Notes: a model not told the origin generated them from the letters alone. Positions 35,801-44,342 are shown, counted from the first letter of the stretch. The stretch is 64,000 nt of DNA from Marthasterias glacialis (GCA_911728455.2 OU452240.1:3658001-3722000); one strand, 5' to 3'. Made by a program: numbers and translations.

Positions 35801-38745
35801 AAAATAATTGTACCAGATATCAGCATACACTCAGAGTCCAATATGAAGCCAGCGATGACCCTTCATGGTTTTTTATCCAAAATTCTCCTCGCATTATTTT
35901 CCTTTTAGGAGTACCGACTACCCCTGTCGCAGAACATAGAGCATTGTTCAACACAACTACGTCACCCAATGACGTCATAGTAGGACCATCCAGCATGCCA
36001 GATACTGATGCAACAGCGTGCAGACCATGCCAAGGTAAAACTACTTGGATTTGGGTTTTAAAGCTATGACTGGACAACAAGGGAAGGTGTAGTATTTTGT
36101 TTGGAATTATTCCAGAAATCTGTTATGTTTAATAATGGATAGCTTTTGGACGTAGGAAGCACAAAACGGGAGACTTTCGGGGATTCTTTGTTGCTTCAAG
36201 CAGACGTGACGGGTCAATCCATTGTTGTTTGATATAATAAGCGCATGCTCAGAGCTTCGTTAACGTTGGAAACATACTCGTAGACTGGTCCCCTATCTTT
36301 TAGCGGCGCAAGGATGAAGACAGTCACTGGTCTTTCAAACCCGATGGTTTCGTTGGATAGAAAGACGTGTAATGGCTACCAGACTGATACCACACATACA
36401 TTGAGTGTGTGAACACATGTGGAAAGCGAGGTCAAAGGTAAATGTGGCAGATAACTGCCACGTTCAAAAGGCCGGTATCTGGCGTTATACACGAGCCTCG
36501 AAGTGTAACGTCAAGATGTTCGGGCTTAGTTACCCGTACGTCTGATGCCTGCTAGCTTCCAAGTGAAGGTAACTCAAGGCAGACTTTGGTACTTAATACC
36601 CGGGTTGAACGTGACAAACTCCGGGTTGAATTATAGCGAACCTGACTTTAAGGAATCAAAATTGTCTGCAAATTTATTCCCTTCAGAAACTCAGATTGTA
36701 CCATCTTGCTCCGACGGGCAGAAGATGGAGATCAAACCACGTCGCTATGACATCACAGACGCTGGATTGAAGGGTTACTTCCGGGGATGGGTGGACGTGT
36801 CTGGACAGGGCGCCGCCAACGACTACTGCCGGTGAGTTTTTAAACAATTAAGCACAGTGTCGACTATAAAGGCAGGCACTGGCCATACAAACCCAATGGT
36901 TTCATTGGTTAGACATAATGCATGCAATGACGGGGTATGACATAAGTGAGTGGTGTACAAGACACAGTATGGCATGCAGGGTCGAAGGTAAATCTGGCAG
37001 GAAACCGCCAGATTCCAAAGGCCGGTATGTGGCGTTATATTCACGAGCCTCGAAGTGTGACGTCAGGTGTTCTGGCTAGCACAAGTGTCGACTTCAATAG
37101 TATAAGCTTACTACTGTTTGTCATTTTTAGATTATAATTTGGAATACGATGCACACTGTTCTCCATTAAAACCATAACTCCCTACACGTTCTGACCAGCA
37201 CAGTAATTTGTGAAGCACAGGAAAAGTTTACCCAGCAAAAGCAGGATACCAGTCAAAAATGCAGACTGTTTAAACGGTTTCGAGTCGTACAACTTCCTGC
37301 GTCACAAAGAAGTTTGATAAGCAATAACTTTTCTAAAACAGCTTGAATCGAAGTTGGATCGAGGAGCTGTCCTAAATAATACCACAGGAATGTTGGTAAA
37401 TCAACACCTGCGCTCGGACTCGAGCCTTTCCTTGCGTACTAGGAGATTATTGACTGAGAGGAACACCAAGCCATCAAAGGCTAACCAAACCATGTGATGG
37501 ATTTTCGAGAAATAGTCTTGCTACCCCCAACAACTTTGGTTGTCTTTTTACCCCCTAGGATTGTTATGACAGCAACTCGTGGCTTAGTGGATAGCACCAT
37601 GCAGTTGGCATGTGCCCTGGCGGGTACCAACGGACACAGTGAGTACAACTACGTATCCGGAGAGATGTTCACCGTTGGACAGATGGACACCTGGTACATG
37701 AAGGACGAGGATGGGGATGGGAAAGACGACTACTGCAGGTCAGTGCGCAGGTCAAATCAATAATAATAGTTTCCCAATTGAGGACTCATGGACGTAAGAG
37801 CCAGGGGGCAAGGGAGGCAGTTACCACTACCCCTCAAATTTGGGCTAAACAGTGGGGAAAATTCGGGCAAAGCAAGGAAAAGAAAGTGGCAGAAAGTGAC
37901 TTGTAATTATAAATTGGTACTTCGGGCAAATCAACCCCTATGCCCCCCTTAAAGCAAAGAGTCCCCATACGCCTATGATTGAGGTCACATAATGTAAACT
38001 CGGCCATCTTTACGGACAATGATAATCACAAGGTTCCTTGCATGATTGGTCAGTAAATCACTCAGCTGCTAAGAAAAATTACAAAGCTCCACGCAGCTCA
38101 AAGCCAAAATCCAATCTTGCCTTTAAAGATGGCGTCTATGGGGAACTGTCTGTAATGATAACCTCGTTTTCAGACCCACGTGGGCCCTCATCGAGTAGAG
38201 TATTGGCCTTTTTTTGGTCATACTTGTTGTGAGCGGTCTTGGCTGGGGAAAAAAAGTTGTGATACCATCTAATGTGCCCTTTGCATTTTAAGGGGAAGGT
38301 GTGTTGTGTTTGTATGGCTCGTCTCGAAACCACGGCTTGGGCTGAGGCGCCGGCTTGGGCGCCGGCAGTAAGTTTTGAATACGTGTGCTTTTGGTACGGG
38401 GTTTCAAACTGGCGGACGGAGCCTAAGCCGAGAGTCGTAAGGTAACCCGTGGTTTCGAAAATGGCCCAAAGAGGGGAGTTCCAAAATTGATTGTAATACA
38501 AATTCACTTGGTTTTTCTCATCATCATCTCTCTCTCTCTACACACACAGATGCGTGAGTGAAGGGGGACCAGACGGGCAGTATGTTTACTGCACCAAGGC
38601 GGATATCGGTGGCTTTCACGGTGCACCGGGCGTAGGGGATTCCCAGTACTCCTTCAAGGCACCGGGAGACCGCCGGCTTCTTCGAAAGTGCCGCAAGCGG
38701 AAAGTCGATCCTTTCTTCGGTGTATCGAGCCTCACCGATAACTGA
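20359..38745 (+). CDS. Fz–Kunitz–(Ig)6–DYCR-repeat extracellular protein, 3' part of gene (16 exons, 921 aa)
   Basis: Sixteen GT-AG exons join in one frame: 20359-20494, 23655-23834, 25425-25644, 25769-25908, 26049-26187, 26667-26791, 28640-28781, 29224-29387, 32394-32533, 33216-33381, 33919-34206, 34321-34599, 35909-36034, 36687-36831, 37559-37738 and 38550-38745 (TGA). Domain order is frizzled-type CRD end (1-45), Kunitz (46-105), six Ig domains (106-706), a Thr/Ser-rich linker (707-748) and the DYCR region (749-921). All domain-boundary introns from the CRD to the linker are phase 1, the classic mark of shuffled extracellular modules. No transmembrane segment is seen, so secretion is inferred. 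The 5' exons were not found. Papilin combines Kunitz and Ig, and ROR receptors combine Ig and Fz, but this order matches no named family I recognise. Confidence 0.85.
20942..21080. repeat. 16-bp tandem repeat with an inverted copy at its end
   Basis: CATCTCGACTCAAAAC is repeated about six times in tandem from 20943, with small changes. At 21050-21077 the sequence turns round: ACTCGAGATGGATTTGAGTC followed by GAGATG is the inverse of the unit. The array can therefore fold back on itself. It lies in the intron after the frizzled-type exon. Confidence 0.85.
22560..22850 (-). mobile_element. tRNA-derived SINE, type A (inverse orientation)
   Basis: On the minus strand the B-box lies at 22769-22779 (GGTTCGAATCC), followed by the type A body (TGAGTTTTTAGTCCCTACCT, GATTTCTTCCCGCATCTAAG). 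The tail end reads AAGTGCC...GGTCCCGTGG in the genomic plus-strand inverse. It matches the plus-strand copy at 5350-5625. Confidence 0.75.
22862..23059 (-). ncRNA. GAAACGTCGAG hairpin module with degenerate histone-type stem-loop
   Basis: On the minus strand CTGAAGAC (23052-23059) is followed by a perfect 6-bp hairpin, GATCAG / CTGATC, with loop ACCAAA. GAAACGTCGAG follows (23023-23033). After about ten bases comes AACGGTTCTTTTTCAAAACC then ACCA (22989-23012), a weakened version of the perfect stem-loop at 55677-55692. Further downstream TTACATGG and ACTGCAATGCAAAGTTTCGAA resemble the sequence after the 55.6 kb copy, so both are remains of the same longer element. Function as RNA is inferred. 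Confidence 0.55.
23655..23834 (+). CDS. Exon: Kunitz/BPTI protease-inhibitor domain
   Basis: One exon, phase 1 at both ends, encodes a whole Kunitz domain. All six Cys are present in the correct spacing: YCSLHKDVGPC, KACQPFTYGGC, EECLRTC. The segment GGCLGNQNRFSTKEEC is diagnostic. The residue after the second Cys (P1) is Arg, which in this family favours inhibition of trypsin-like serine proteases; inhibition itself is inferred. It follows the CRD exon and precedes the first Ig domain. Confidence 0.92.
23857..24179. promoter_or_regulatory. Cluster of four TGACGTCA (CRE/ATF-type) palindromes in an intron
   Basis: The full 8-bp palindrome occurs at 23857-23864, 23986-23993, 24007-24014 and 24172-24179. 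Several half or near sites (GATGTCACTGCA, AACGTCATTGCA) lie between them. The surrounding words GTCACTGCACT...GTCACAATTT recur, so the cluster may be a decayed tandem repeat rather than an enhancer. Binding by CREB/ATF-family factors is known for this octamer; activity here is inferred. Confidence 0.4.
24842..25083. mobile_element. MITE-like element, family D (CTAGGTGGCAGCAGAC termini)
   Basis: The left arm GAGAGACTTTTGAGGACACT then AGGTGGCAGCAGACTTACC is mirrored on the right by GGTAAGTCTGCTGCCACATA and GCTTTCCAAAGTCTCCC. The internal pair ATCCATTGTTCTC and AAACAATGGAAGTTTA extends the symmetry. A shorter copy is at 28199-28350, and single arms occur at 34229-34250, 42791-42815 and 43265-43292. 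Confidence 0.7.
25425..25908 (+). CDS. Exons 25425-25644 and 25769-25908: Ig domain 1
   Basis: The first exon begins with a Thr/Ser-rich hinge (residues 106-140), then an Ig strand B Cys in STLRCHAEG and the core Trp in YTWSRVGG. The second exon carries the strand F motif DSGFYKCSAENEHG. The intron inside the domain is phase 2, and the borders are phase 1. The I-set pattern is clear. Confidence 0.88.
26049..26791 (+). CDS. Exons 26049-26187 and 26667-26791: Ig domain 2
   Basis: Residues about 226-313. Core residues are visible in FELICKAAGTPQPRVTWERK and DTGTYLCRATNSLGS. The internal intron is phase 2, as in Ig 1 and Ig 3. A short GGGGAAACCAAC triple repeat lies in the intron near 26263-26300. 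Confidence 0.9.
27000..27265 (+). mobile_element. tRNA-derived SINE, type C
   Basis: It has a head with TGTGGGTTCCAGTCCCGG (B-box-like). The body runs TCCTTAAGCAAGGCATTTTA, TATATAACGCACGTAAAAAA and GGGGTTTGCCCCGGTGTTTC, and ends ACAAGGTGCTACTTAAATGC. The body matches 10505-10668 and, inverted, 39995-40145. It lies in the intron between Ig 2 and Ig 3. Confidence 0.7.
28199..28350. mobile_element. MITE-like element, family D, short copy
   Basis: The left arm GAGACTTTTGAGGACACTGG and GGTGGCAACAAACTTAC is mirrored by GTAAGTCTGCTGCCACCTAG and CGTTCCAAAGTCCTCC. The inner pair TCCATTGTTCTCG and AAACAATGGAAATTTACC is as in the copy at 24842-25083. Confidence 0.7.
28350..28478. mobile_element. GC-rich inverted-repeat element, family E
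   Basis: TTGGCTTCGGCTTTAATAGG at the left and CCGAAGCC...CCGTGGTTTCGACAATG at the right flank a core GTCAGTAATTTTATAAACGT. The same arrangement occurs at 30608-30750 and 38318-38462 with the conserved ends CCGTGGTTTCGAAAATGG. Confidence 0.55.
28640..29387 (+). CDS. Exons 28640-28781 and 29224-29387: Ig domain 3
   Basis: Residues about 314-415. Core motifs are TVTWSCAASGLPQPSIWWEK and NDTSQYRCVSQSLLGN. The internal intron is phase 2 and the flanking introns phase 1. The candidate donor after the last codon is GTACGT. An alternative donor was not seen. Confidence 0.88.
30608..30750. mobile_element. GC-rich inverted-repeat element, family E
   Basis: The TTTTCGAAGCCACGGGTTGG left end is mirrored by CCCCTGGTTTCGAAAATGG at the right. 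The core CCGTCAGTAATTTTGAAAAC and TACACTTTTGGTACGGGACT matches 38318-38462 closely. Confidence 0.6.
31851..31925 (-). ncRNA. Degenerate hairpin plus histone-type stem-loop module
   Basis: On the minus strand ATCAGACCAAAAGGGGTGAAAC then GTCCAG is followed after about 16 bases by GCTGGTTCTTTTCAGAAAC (31851-31870). This is the same order as the modules at 55632-55696 and 22989-23059. The first hairpin no longer pairs well. The second keeps GGTTCT, the TTTC loop and a near-complementary arm. Confidence 0.4.
32394..33381 (+). CDS. Exons 32394-32533 and 33216-33381: Ig domain 4
   Basis: Residues about 416-517. Core motifs are DVSFFCKPRGTEPISIKWRI and EDRELTYHCDVSNEAG. Unlike Ig 1-3, the internal intron is phase 0. 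A long T-run followed by a G-run (32846-32888) lies in this intron, with no coding role. Confidence 0.88.
33919..34206 (+). CDS. Exon: Ig domain 5 (single exon)
   Basis: One 288-bp exon, phase 1 at both ends, carries a whole I-set domain: VRMSCEASGDPAPQVTWFLE and RDSGSYRCVAANVNG. It is the best conserved Ig of the series. The following intron is only 114 bp and carries a family D repeat arm with CTAGGTGGCAGCAGAC. Confidence 0.92.
34321..34599 (+). CDS. Exon: Ig domain 6 (single exon)
   Basis: One exon, phase 1 at both ends. Core motifs are LNLVCAASGDPTPEVTWFFN and RHQGKYGCLFSND. The DSG of strand F is replaced by HQG. Intronless Ig 5 and Ig 6 sit side by side and share the SGDPxPxVTWF segment, suggesting a recent duplication of one unit. 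Confidence 0.9.
34726..35145. mobile_element. MITE-like element, family F, split by a nested insertion
   Basis: The left part (AGCCAGAGGGCGCAATACCA to GCATCTGGTTTACC) and the right part (GGTTTACCACAA to AAAGGGCGCCCCTTGCAGTC) together match the uninterrupted copy at 50344-50632. The ends are inverted repeats containing AAGAGGG-like words and TTATTTTTGACTGCAAG. The insertion at 34813-35053 interrupts it. Confidence 0.65.
34813..35053. mobile_element. Nested hAT-like non-autonomous element (241 bp) with 8-bp target duplication
   Basis: Terminal inverted repeats of about 28 bp: the left end CATAGAGTTATAC...AAGAACTAGAGGG and the inverse of the right end CGTAGAGTTATATATAAGAA then CTAGAGGG. The element is flanked on both sides by GGTTTACC (34805-34812 and 35054-35061). 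The uninterrupted family F copy at 50.5 kb has this word once. An 8-bp duplication is typical of hAT transposons. There is no coding capacity. Confidence 0.75.
35157..35510 (+). repeat. Diverged tandem duplication (about 190-bp unit)
   Basis: CAAGCCATGAACATGTACAG followed by TAAGAGGTCCTCAGTTGGAA and TTTTAACAAAAGGCAGTAAC is repeated from 35350 as TAAGCCATGTACACTGGTGA, TAAGAGGTCTTCGGTTGGAC and TTTTAACAAAAGGAAGTTAC. It lies in the intron after Ig 6. Confidence 0.65.
35909..36034 (+). CDS. Exon: low-complexity linker before the DYCR region
   Basis: A 126-bp exon, phase 1 at both ends, encodes a Thr/Ser/Pro-rich stretch (residues 707-748) with FNTTTSPNDVIVGPSSM and ending TACRPCQ. No domain is recognised. 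It separates the Ig array from the C-terminal repeats and is a likely O-glycosylated hinge (inference). Support comes from the consistent frame and splice sites rather than from homology. Confidence 0.65.
36297..37088 (+). repeat. Duplicated intronic segment on both sides of the first DYCR exon
   Basis: The segments at about 36297-36530 and 36860-37088 share GGTTTC(A/G)TTGG, GGTCAAAGGTAAATGTGGCA / GGTCGAAGGTAAATCTGGCA, AAAGGCCGGTAT(C/G)TGGCGTTATA and ACGAGCCTCGAAGTGT(A/G)ACGTCA. They lie in the same orientation, with exon 36687-36831 between them. Either a repeat inserted twice or a local duplication that included the exon would explain this. Confidence 0.7.
36687..38745 (+). CDS. Exons 36687-36831, 37559-37738, 38550-38745: C-terminal DYCR-repeat region
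   Basis: Exon one ends GYFRGWVDVSGQGAANDYCR and exon two ends TWYMKDEDGDGKDDYCR. Both are cut by a phase 2 intron inside the Arg codon of DYCR, so one exon equals one repeat. The pattern W-x-D-x-(D)GDGxxDYCR resembles FG-GAP/VCBS-like repeats, where the DxDGDGxxD loop binds calcium; the first unit has lost some of these acids. The last exon contains YVYCTKADIGGF and SQYSFKAP, then a basic RRLLRKCRKRKV tail and TGA. The function is unknown and calcium binding is inferred. Confidence 0.75.
38318..38462. mobile_element. GC-rich inverted-repeat element, family E
   Basis: The left end CGTCTCGAAACCACGGCTTG and right end CCCGTGGTTTCGAAAATGG are inverted repeats. The core GGCAGTAAGTTTTGAATACG and TGCTTTTGGTACGGGGTTTC is shared with 30608-30750. 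It lies in the last intron of the Fz-Kunitz-Ig gene. Confidence 0.6.
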
Positions 38746-38781
38746 AATCTGCCACTGAGCGGACTAAAAAGCTGCGTTCGG

Positions 38782-38787
38782 AATAAA
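38782..38787 (+). terminator. Candidate polyadenylation signal AATAAA
   Basis: AATAAA lies 37 bp after the TGA of the Fz-Kunitz-Ig gene. This would give a very short 3' UTR; other, more distal signals are possible. Confidence 0.4.
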
Positions 38788-39994
38788 AAATTTGACGAGG
38801 AAAATAATATTGTAGATTACAAACTGACTGACGGTTTTGTCCATTTTAAACTTTGATAGCAGTAAATGGAAAGTGCTGACCTTTCCCACGATTTTGGAAG
38901 TGATTCTAGTGCCATAAGTCCACATCGTTTTACAACGGGAGTTTGAGTATACTGCGTGTCGAGTTGTCTTCAAGAATACCAGGACGCATTTTTCGTCAGC
39001 GTAAGTTTTGTCACAAACAACCTCTGAGCAGCCCGGAGTGGATTATGTATTTATATTTAATATTATCAGTTAGTGTTACATTCATCCTTTGTTTTGTGGT
39101 TTTAATGATAACTAAATATATTAACAGTTTGATCTTTAAGGTTGGATTGATTCGAAGGTACGATTAAACGTTTTACCGACCTCGATTCCTCTTATTATGT
39201 GTAGCGCCCTCATCTGTTAGTTATGCTAACTTGAAGAAATGCGGACGGGGCTTTTTAGAGAGATACGTAACCCGTGATGAAAAGTTGAAATTAGAATCTT
39301 GTCATGGTAAAGCCATTTTAGTTATGATTTGTTCTCCCATTTGAACCAATGTAATTAAATCGGGGCTTGAAGGGCAAGAATAGTCTGACCCCTTGTTGGT
39401 ATAATTTGAATCAGTATTCAATCATGCTTTACGCACGCAGGGAACATGACGTAAAAGGTATCAGCTAAGTAAGTACACCTAAAAAATGTTACTATTTAAA
39501 AAAAAACCATCTAACTAGCGATACAACAAGATGAACATCAATTATCCCCCATGTGTCTGTTAATGTTTGTTTTTGAAGATATAATCATAGTTATTGCATA
39601 ATAATTAATTATTACTTATATTTATAATTATTATGATGTTTAAAAAAACAATTAAAATGTGGTACTTAGCTATTGTTAGTTTTAAATTAAATAACGAAAT
39701 GGGACAATTGAGTTTGAGAAAAAAATCAACGAAAGTCTGAAGAGAGAAGTACTTTTCTATACATTTGTAAATGCTTGGTGCCACGTCTGCTATATAGGTC
39801 ATGTGACCCCCGTGACGCCCACCCCCCCCCCCCAAAAAAAAAAGTGGATCAGTCTGACATTGAAATAAAAATAATACTCAATTCTTGTGTTGCGCTTTAT
39901 CTCCCTAGAGGGCGTCTCAAAGCACTGATTACGTTTTTTTTTGCAAGGTATATGGAGCTGAGTTTGATATATAGAACCCATTTGTTTACACAGC
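38788..39994. other. Intergenic DNA, no gene recognised
   Basis: This is AT-rich sequence with short chance ORFs and a C-run/A-run at 39820-39842. No domain or splice-flanked exon is visible. Confidence 0.5.
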
Positions 39995-40145
39995 ACCGTC
40001 TGACGATTTACAAGGTGCTGTGGTGCAATCTGCAGCCAGCCATACCAGAAAACACCGGGGGCACACCCCTACACTTACCAATAAGTGTACTGGGTTCTTT
40101 TACGTGCATTACACAACACACGGGACCCTACGGCTTTGCGTCTCA
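39995..40145 (-). mobile_element. SINE type C, 3' body, inverse orientation
   Basis: ACAAGGTGCTGTGGTGCAAT, GAAAACACCGGGGGCACACC and GTGTACTGGGTTCTTTTACG are the inverse of the body at 10505-10668 and 27120-27260. Confidence 0.65.
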
Positions 40146-40167
40146 TATCCGAAGCACGGAGCAATCA

Positions 40168-40770
40168 TGGTCAAGAAGATGACACTGGGCCTGGGCCCAC
40201 CGTGGACACACTGTCGAGAAGATGACACTGTGACTTGGCCTACTGTAAACACACTGTCAAGAAGATGACATTGTGACTTGGCCCACTGTGGACACACTGT
40301 CAAAAAGATGACACTGTGACTTGGCACACTGTAGACACACTGTCAAAAAGATGACACTGTGACTTGGCCCACTGTGGACACACTGTCAAGAAGATGACAC
40401 TGTGGCTTGGCCCTCTGTAGACACACTGTCAAAAAGATGACACTGTGACTTGGCCCACTGTGGACACACTGTCAAGAAGATGCCACTGTCACTTGGCCCA
40501 CTGTAGACACACTGTCAAGGGGATGACACTGTCACTTGGCCCACTGTAGACACACTGTCAAGAATATGACACTGTGACTTGGCCGTATGTAGACACTCTG
40601 TCAAGAAGATGACACAGTGACTTGACCCACTGTAGACATCACACTGTCAAGAAGATGACACAGTGACTTGGCCCACTGTAGACACACTCAAAAAGATGAC
40701 ACTGGGACTTGGCCGTATGTAGACACACTGTCAAGAAGATGACACTGTGACTTAGCCCACTGTTGAGCTG
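40168..40770. repeat. 43-bp minisatellite, about 14 units
   Basis: The unit AAGATGACACTGTGACTTGG then CCCACTGTGGACACACTGTC repeats with a 43-bp period; for example GATGACA begins at 40264 and 40307. Some units carry small insertions or deletions towards the right end. No coding role is seen. Confidence 0.92.
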
Positions 40771-40909
40771 ACTCTGTGGTCTAGATTCAAATTCGTCGTG
40801 TGAACACACTAGGAACATACAGTGTGATCACAGTGTGGAAAACAGTGTATTTGATGGAAGGTGCTTTTCACAATAGAAAGTAAATACTCATTTTTATGGG
40901 CGGAAGATA

Positions 40910-42480
40910 TCCATGTATGTTTCAGGGTCTACAGTAAATCTGATTACTTATGTAATGTGAGACGGACAAGACGCATGTTAAAAGCATTCTATACGATCAA
41001 AGTTTACCATCAAACTGGCCAAGGGCAAGCCTACTTCTGACGTCGGTTTACCATACTTTGACAACAGTGAATTTGAATGTGCATGTTAAGTCACAAGGAA
41101 AAACAAAACACTAACAATTATGGCCAGGAAGACATTCATAATTATATGCTTCAGGGTTTCATGGTAAACGCATCGTTTAAGAGTGACCTAATACTGCCTA
41201 ATAAAAAATATTTCAATTGGTGTTTACTATCAAACTGGCCAAAGGCGAGTTTGCTTGGAAACGCACGTTCTTTACCGTACTCTGCCAACAATGTTTACCA
41301 TGAAACTTGCGATACTAACAGATGGTTACTGAGTAATGTATAGTGGTTAACCGTGAATCTGACATTTTTATTTATTTATTTATTTTTTTTTGGAAAACGT
41401 TGGTTTACCATACTTTGACAACAGTGCATCTGAATGCGTATGGTAAGCCACAAGGAAAAATAACCACTAATAATTATTGATGGGATTAGAGTCATCTATG
41501 TGTGCTTCGGGGTCTAAAACGGACAAGACGCACGGTCAAAGCCTAATGTTATTTGTCAAACTGGCCAATAAAACATTTACCGGGAAAGGTACGTTAGTTT
41601 ACCGTACTCTTGACTGCAATGTTTACTATGAAACTTGCGTAACAAAAAAGGTTACTGAGAAATGGTTAGTGATTTACTGTGAATCTGACATCTTGTACTG
41701 TGAAACTAGCACAACGAATGGAAACGAAAATTATTTGTATAGCTTATAGAATGGTTTGCCTTGAACTCTGCTTACCATAAAACTTAAAAACACAAATGGT
41801 TACTGGAAGATGTCAAAATAATGGTTTACTGTGATTTTGACAAAAGGCTTAATACCGCACTGTCTACAAGCATGGTTACTGATAAACGTTTATTGGTTTA
41901 TTGTAAATCTGATGACGATTGTCTTTTCTTTTAAACTGCCAAAATATTTGGTTGCTGATGCTTATTGTGGTGAACTTGAACTTTTTCTACCGTAAAGCTG
42001 ACAGAAAAAGAACCTTTTAGAAGTGAATAACCATGATAAACTGGTTTACTGAAAATGTACTGGTTTACTCAAAATACACTGGTTTACTCTAATCTAGACG
42101 TTTCCTCATTAAAATGGAAAAACATTTGGTGACTGTAAAACGTACAGCGGTTAAATGAGAGTCAGGCAAAATCTTCTGAACTGGCAAAAGACATGGTTAT
42201 TGAGAACGACAGTGGTTTGTTGTAAATTTGACAATTTTTGTTACCACAGAACAGGCTGAATGTTTACTGACAAACAAGGAGTTCATGAAGACTGACAGTG
42301 CTTATTATGAATGCTTACCGACAAGATACATGGTTACTGAAAAATAATATGTGTGTTAAGGTTGACTCCAGATAAGTGCCGATGGAACTGATTAAGCTTT
42401 AATTCAGACAGTAGTTTACTTGAAGGTTGGCATTTTACGGGTAAAGTGTGGCTTTACAGTGGTTTCACTAGTAAACTTGA
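40910..42480. repeat. Degenerate long-unit repeat field
   Basis: Many related phrases recur: TTTACCATCAAACTGGCCAA, TTTACTATCAAACTGGCCAA, GTTTACCATGAAACTTGCG, GTTTACTATGAAACTTGCG, GGTTACTGAGAAATGG and TTTACTGTGAATCTGACA. Spacing is irregular (roughly 75-110 bp), consistent with an old, eroded tandem array. Short ORFs here have no meaning. A tighter TACTGGTTTACTCAAAAT repeat lies near 42050-42090. Confidence 0.6.
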
Positions 42481-42790
42481 CTTGTTGCGAGGACACTGCG
42501 AATTTTATTTAACAAGTAACAGACTCACACTCAGAGGCCAAACAAAAATAATCTTAAAAATCTATTTTTATCAGGTTTGCTCATAAGTTATTTTTGCTAT
42601 AAATATGTTGATAAAGGATTGGAAATTGTGAAGAACGGTAGCTGGCAAAGCTGATGATGTACATAACGACAACCATTTACAATAAATGTGTATCGTCACA
42701 CGCATAACTGCATACTGAATAAGTCCGTAGTGTTTCATTGTTGCATGGTTTCATTAGTTTGAGTTTCACTGTTGTATAATAAATGAACAA

Positions 42791-43650
42791 TTTGAGACGC
42801 TAGGTGGCAGCAGACGTACCCAGTCGCCATTGCTCAGCGGTTCCAAAATTCTTACAGACTTTTCCATTGTTGATAAACAATTAACCACGCTGGTTGGCAT
42901 GGACAGCCAAATGTAGCAAAACATTCAAGTCTTGTTGAGAGACGTTGTGACCAAATTCAACATTTTTGCAACTTTCTATTTCAAAGTCGTATGGAGTGTG
43001 TGCACTACGTCAACGTCGACAGCATGGAAGAGCTGGTTTGTAATAATTGGGCAAGTCAACTGCCCTCTCACGGCTTAATTCTGATATGTTAAATGTACTG
43101 TACACTTATAACGGTTACCGTTTACACATTGGTGTATCGGTCGATGTGTTCTTGACCAGCTGGAGGAGTGCGTGTCCCCATTATTTGACGAAATGTATCA
43201 GGGGTTTTCTGGCGTGACAATAGGCAAGCACTTTGAGTAGAGCTAAACCTATAAACAGACTCTCTAGGACTCTAGGTGGCAGTAGACTTACCGTACCGGC
43301 TAAAATCATTGTCGGAAAAATGACACGCTATAATATAGAGAGGTTCTAATGCTGCGTGCACAAACAGACGCTGGAAATTATTCAGCAGACAACGCGCCAG
43401 CCATTGAGTTGGTACATGGCTGGACCCAACATGGCTGCGAAACGGACTTTTCCCGGGGTCACGCAACCTATCTATAGACCTTTCTTTTGCAACGTCACAG
43501 CCCGAGTTTTTGCCAACCAAGATGGAAAAACTACGGGGGGCCATGAATGCAATGCACGAACAGATAATCACAGTTTGCAAAAATGTTACAAACATTTTCA
43601 AAAAATGTTCAAAAGTTGTTGGAAACAAAGAAACAAATAATTGGATGTAT
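42791..43650. repeat. Mixed fragments of repeat families C and D
   Basis: Family D arms with CTAGGTGGCAG occur at about 42800 and 43272 in the same orientation. Family C pieces occur at 42863-42985 (TTGTTGATAAAC, TTGTTGAGAGACGTTGTGAC) and, inverted, at 43472-43650 (TATAGACCTTTCTTTTGCAA, GCCAACCAAGATGGAAAAAC). The stretch looks like nested or rearranged insertions, about 0.7-1.5 kb before the aminopeptidase gene. Confidence 0.55.
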
Positions 43651-44342
43651 TTTCTTTAAATTAAAAGAGATAGTCCGCAATAAAGCAGCAATGAACACGG
43701 CACGGTAATTGAACCTCAATGACCGTTTTCAAATAGCCCTACTACTCTACGATACAATTCAAGTCCTCTTTTTCTTGTAATTTTGCAGTGTTCGAAAAAG
43801 ATAAACCGAAACAAAAATAAACAACGCCCCTTGAACTTGTCTGTGTATGCCTAAAATGGCACCAACAAAACAAAAGACGCGAGAGCTCCAACCCAGTCGA
43901 AAGTCTCTGACTTGACCAGCGATCTTCTAAAACGCTGACATATTTATTATGCAGTTTACACCTCGTCAAAACGTTTCCATAATTCTTGTATCTGTCAGTG
44001 CCAGGAACTTGATATCGTTGTTTACTCTGTGTATTCATTCTGTTTATCTAGTAGATAATAATATTCTAACTAGCGAATGTTGCATAACAATAACTAGCCT
44101 GTGATATCCACTATTTTGTTACCCTCTTCGACGCGGGCCCTTTCAACTTCTAGCTACGTACAGCAGTCGGTACGTGCAGGAGATACAAGCAACAAACAAC
44201 CCAGGCTAACAGACTGGACTTCAGTTGATATCAAAGTACTGCTTATCATCAGAAACAAAAACACCACAGAATGTACATGTACAACCTGTTACTTGGACGT
44301 ATTCGTTGGCAGGCCTGTACTTCGCCCAACATTTTTAACAAG

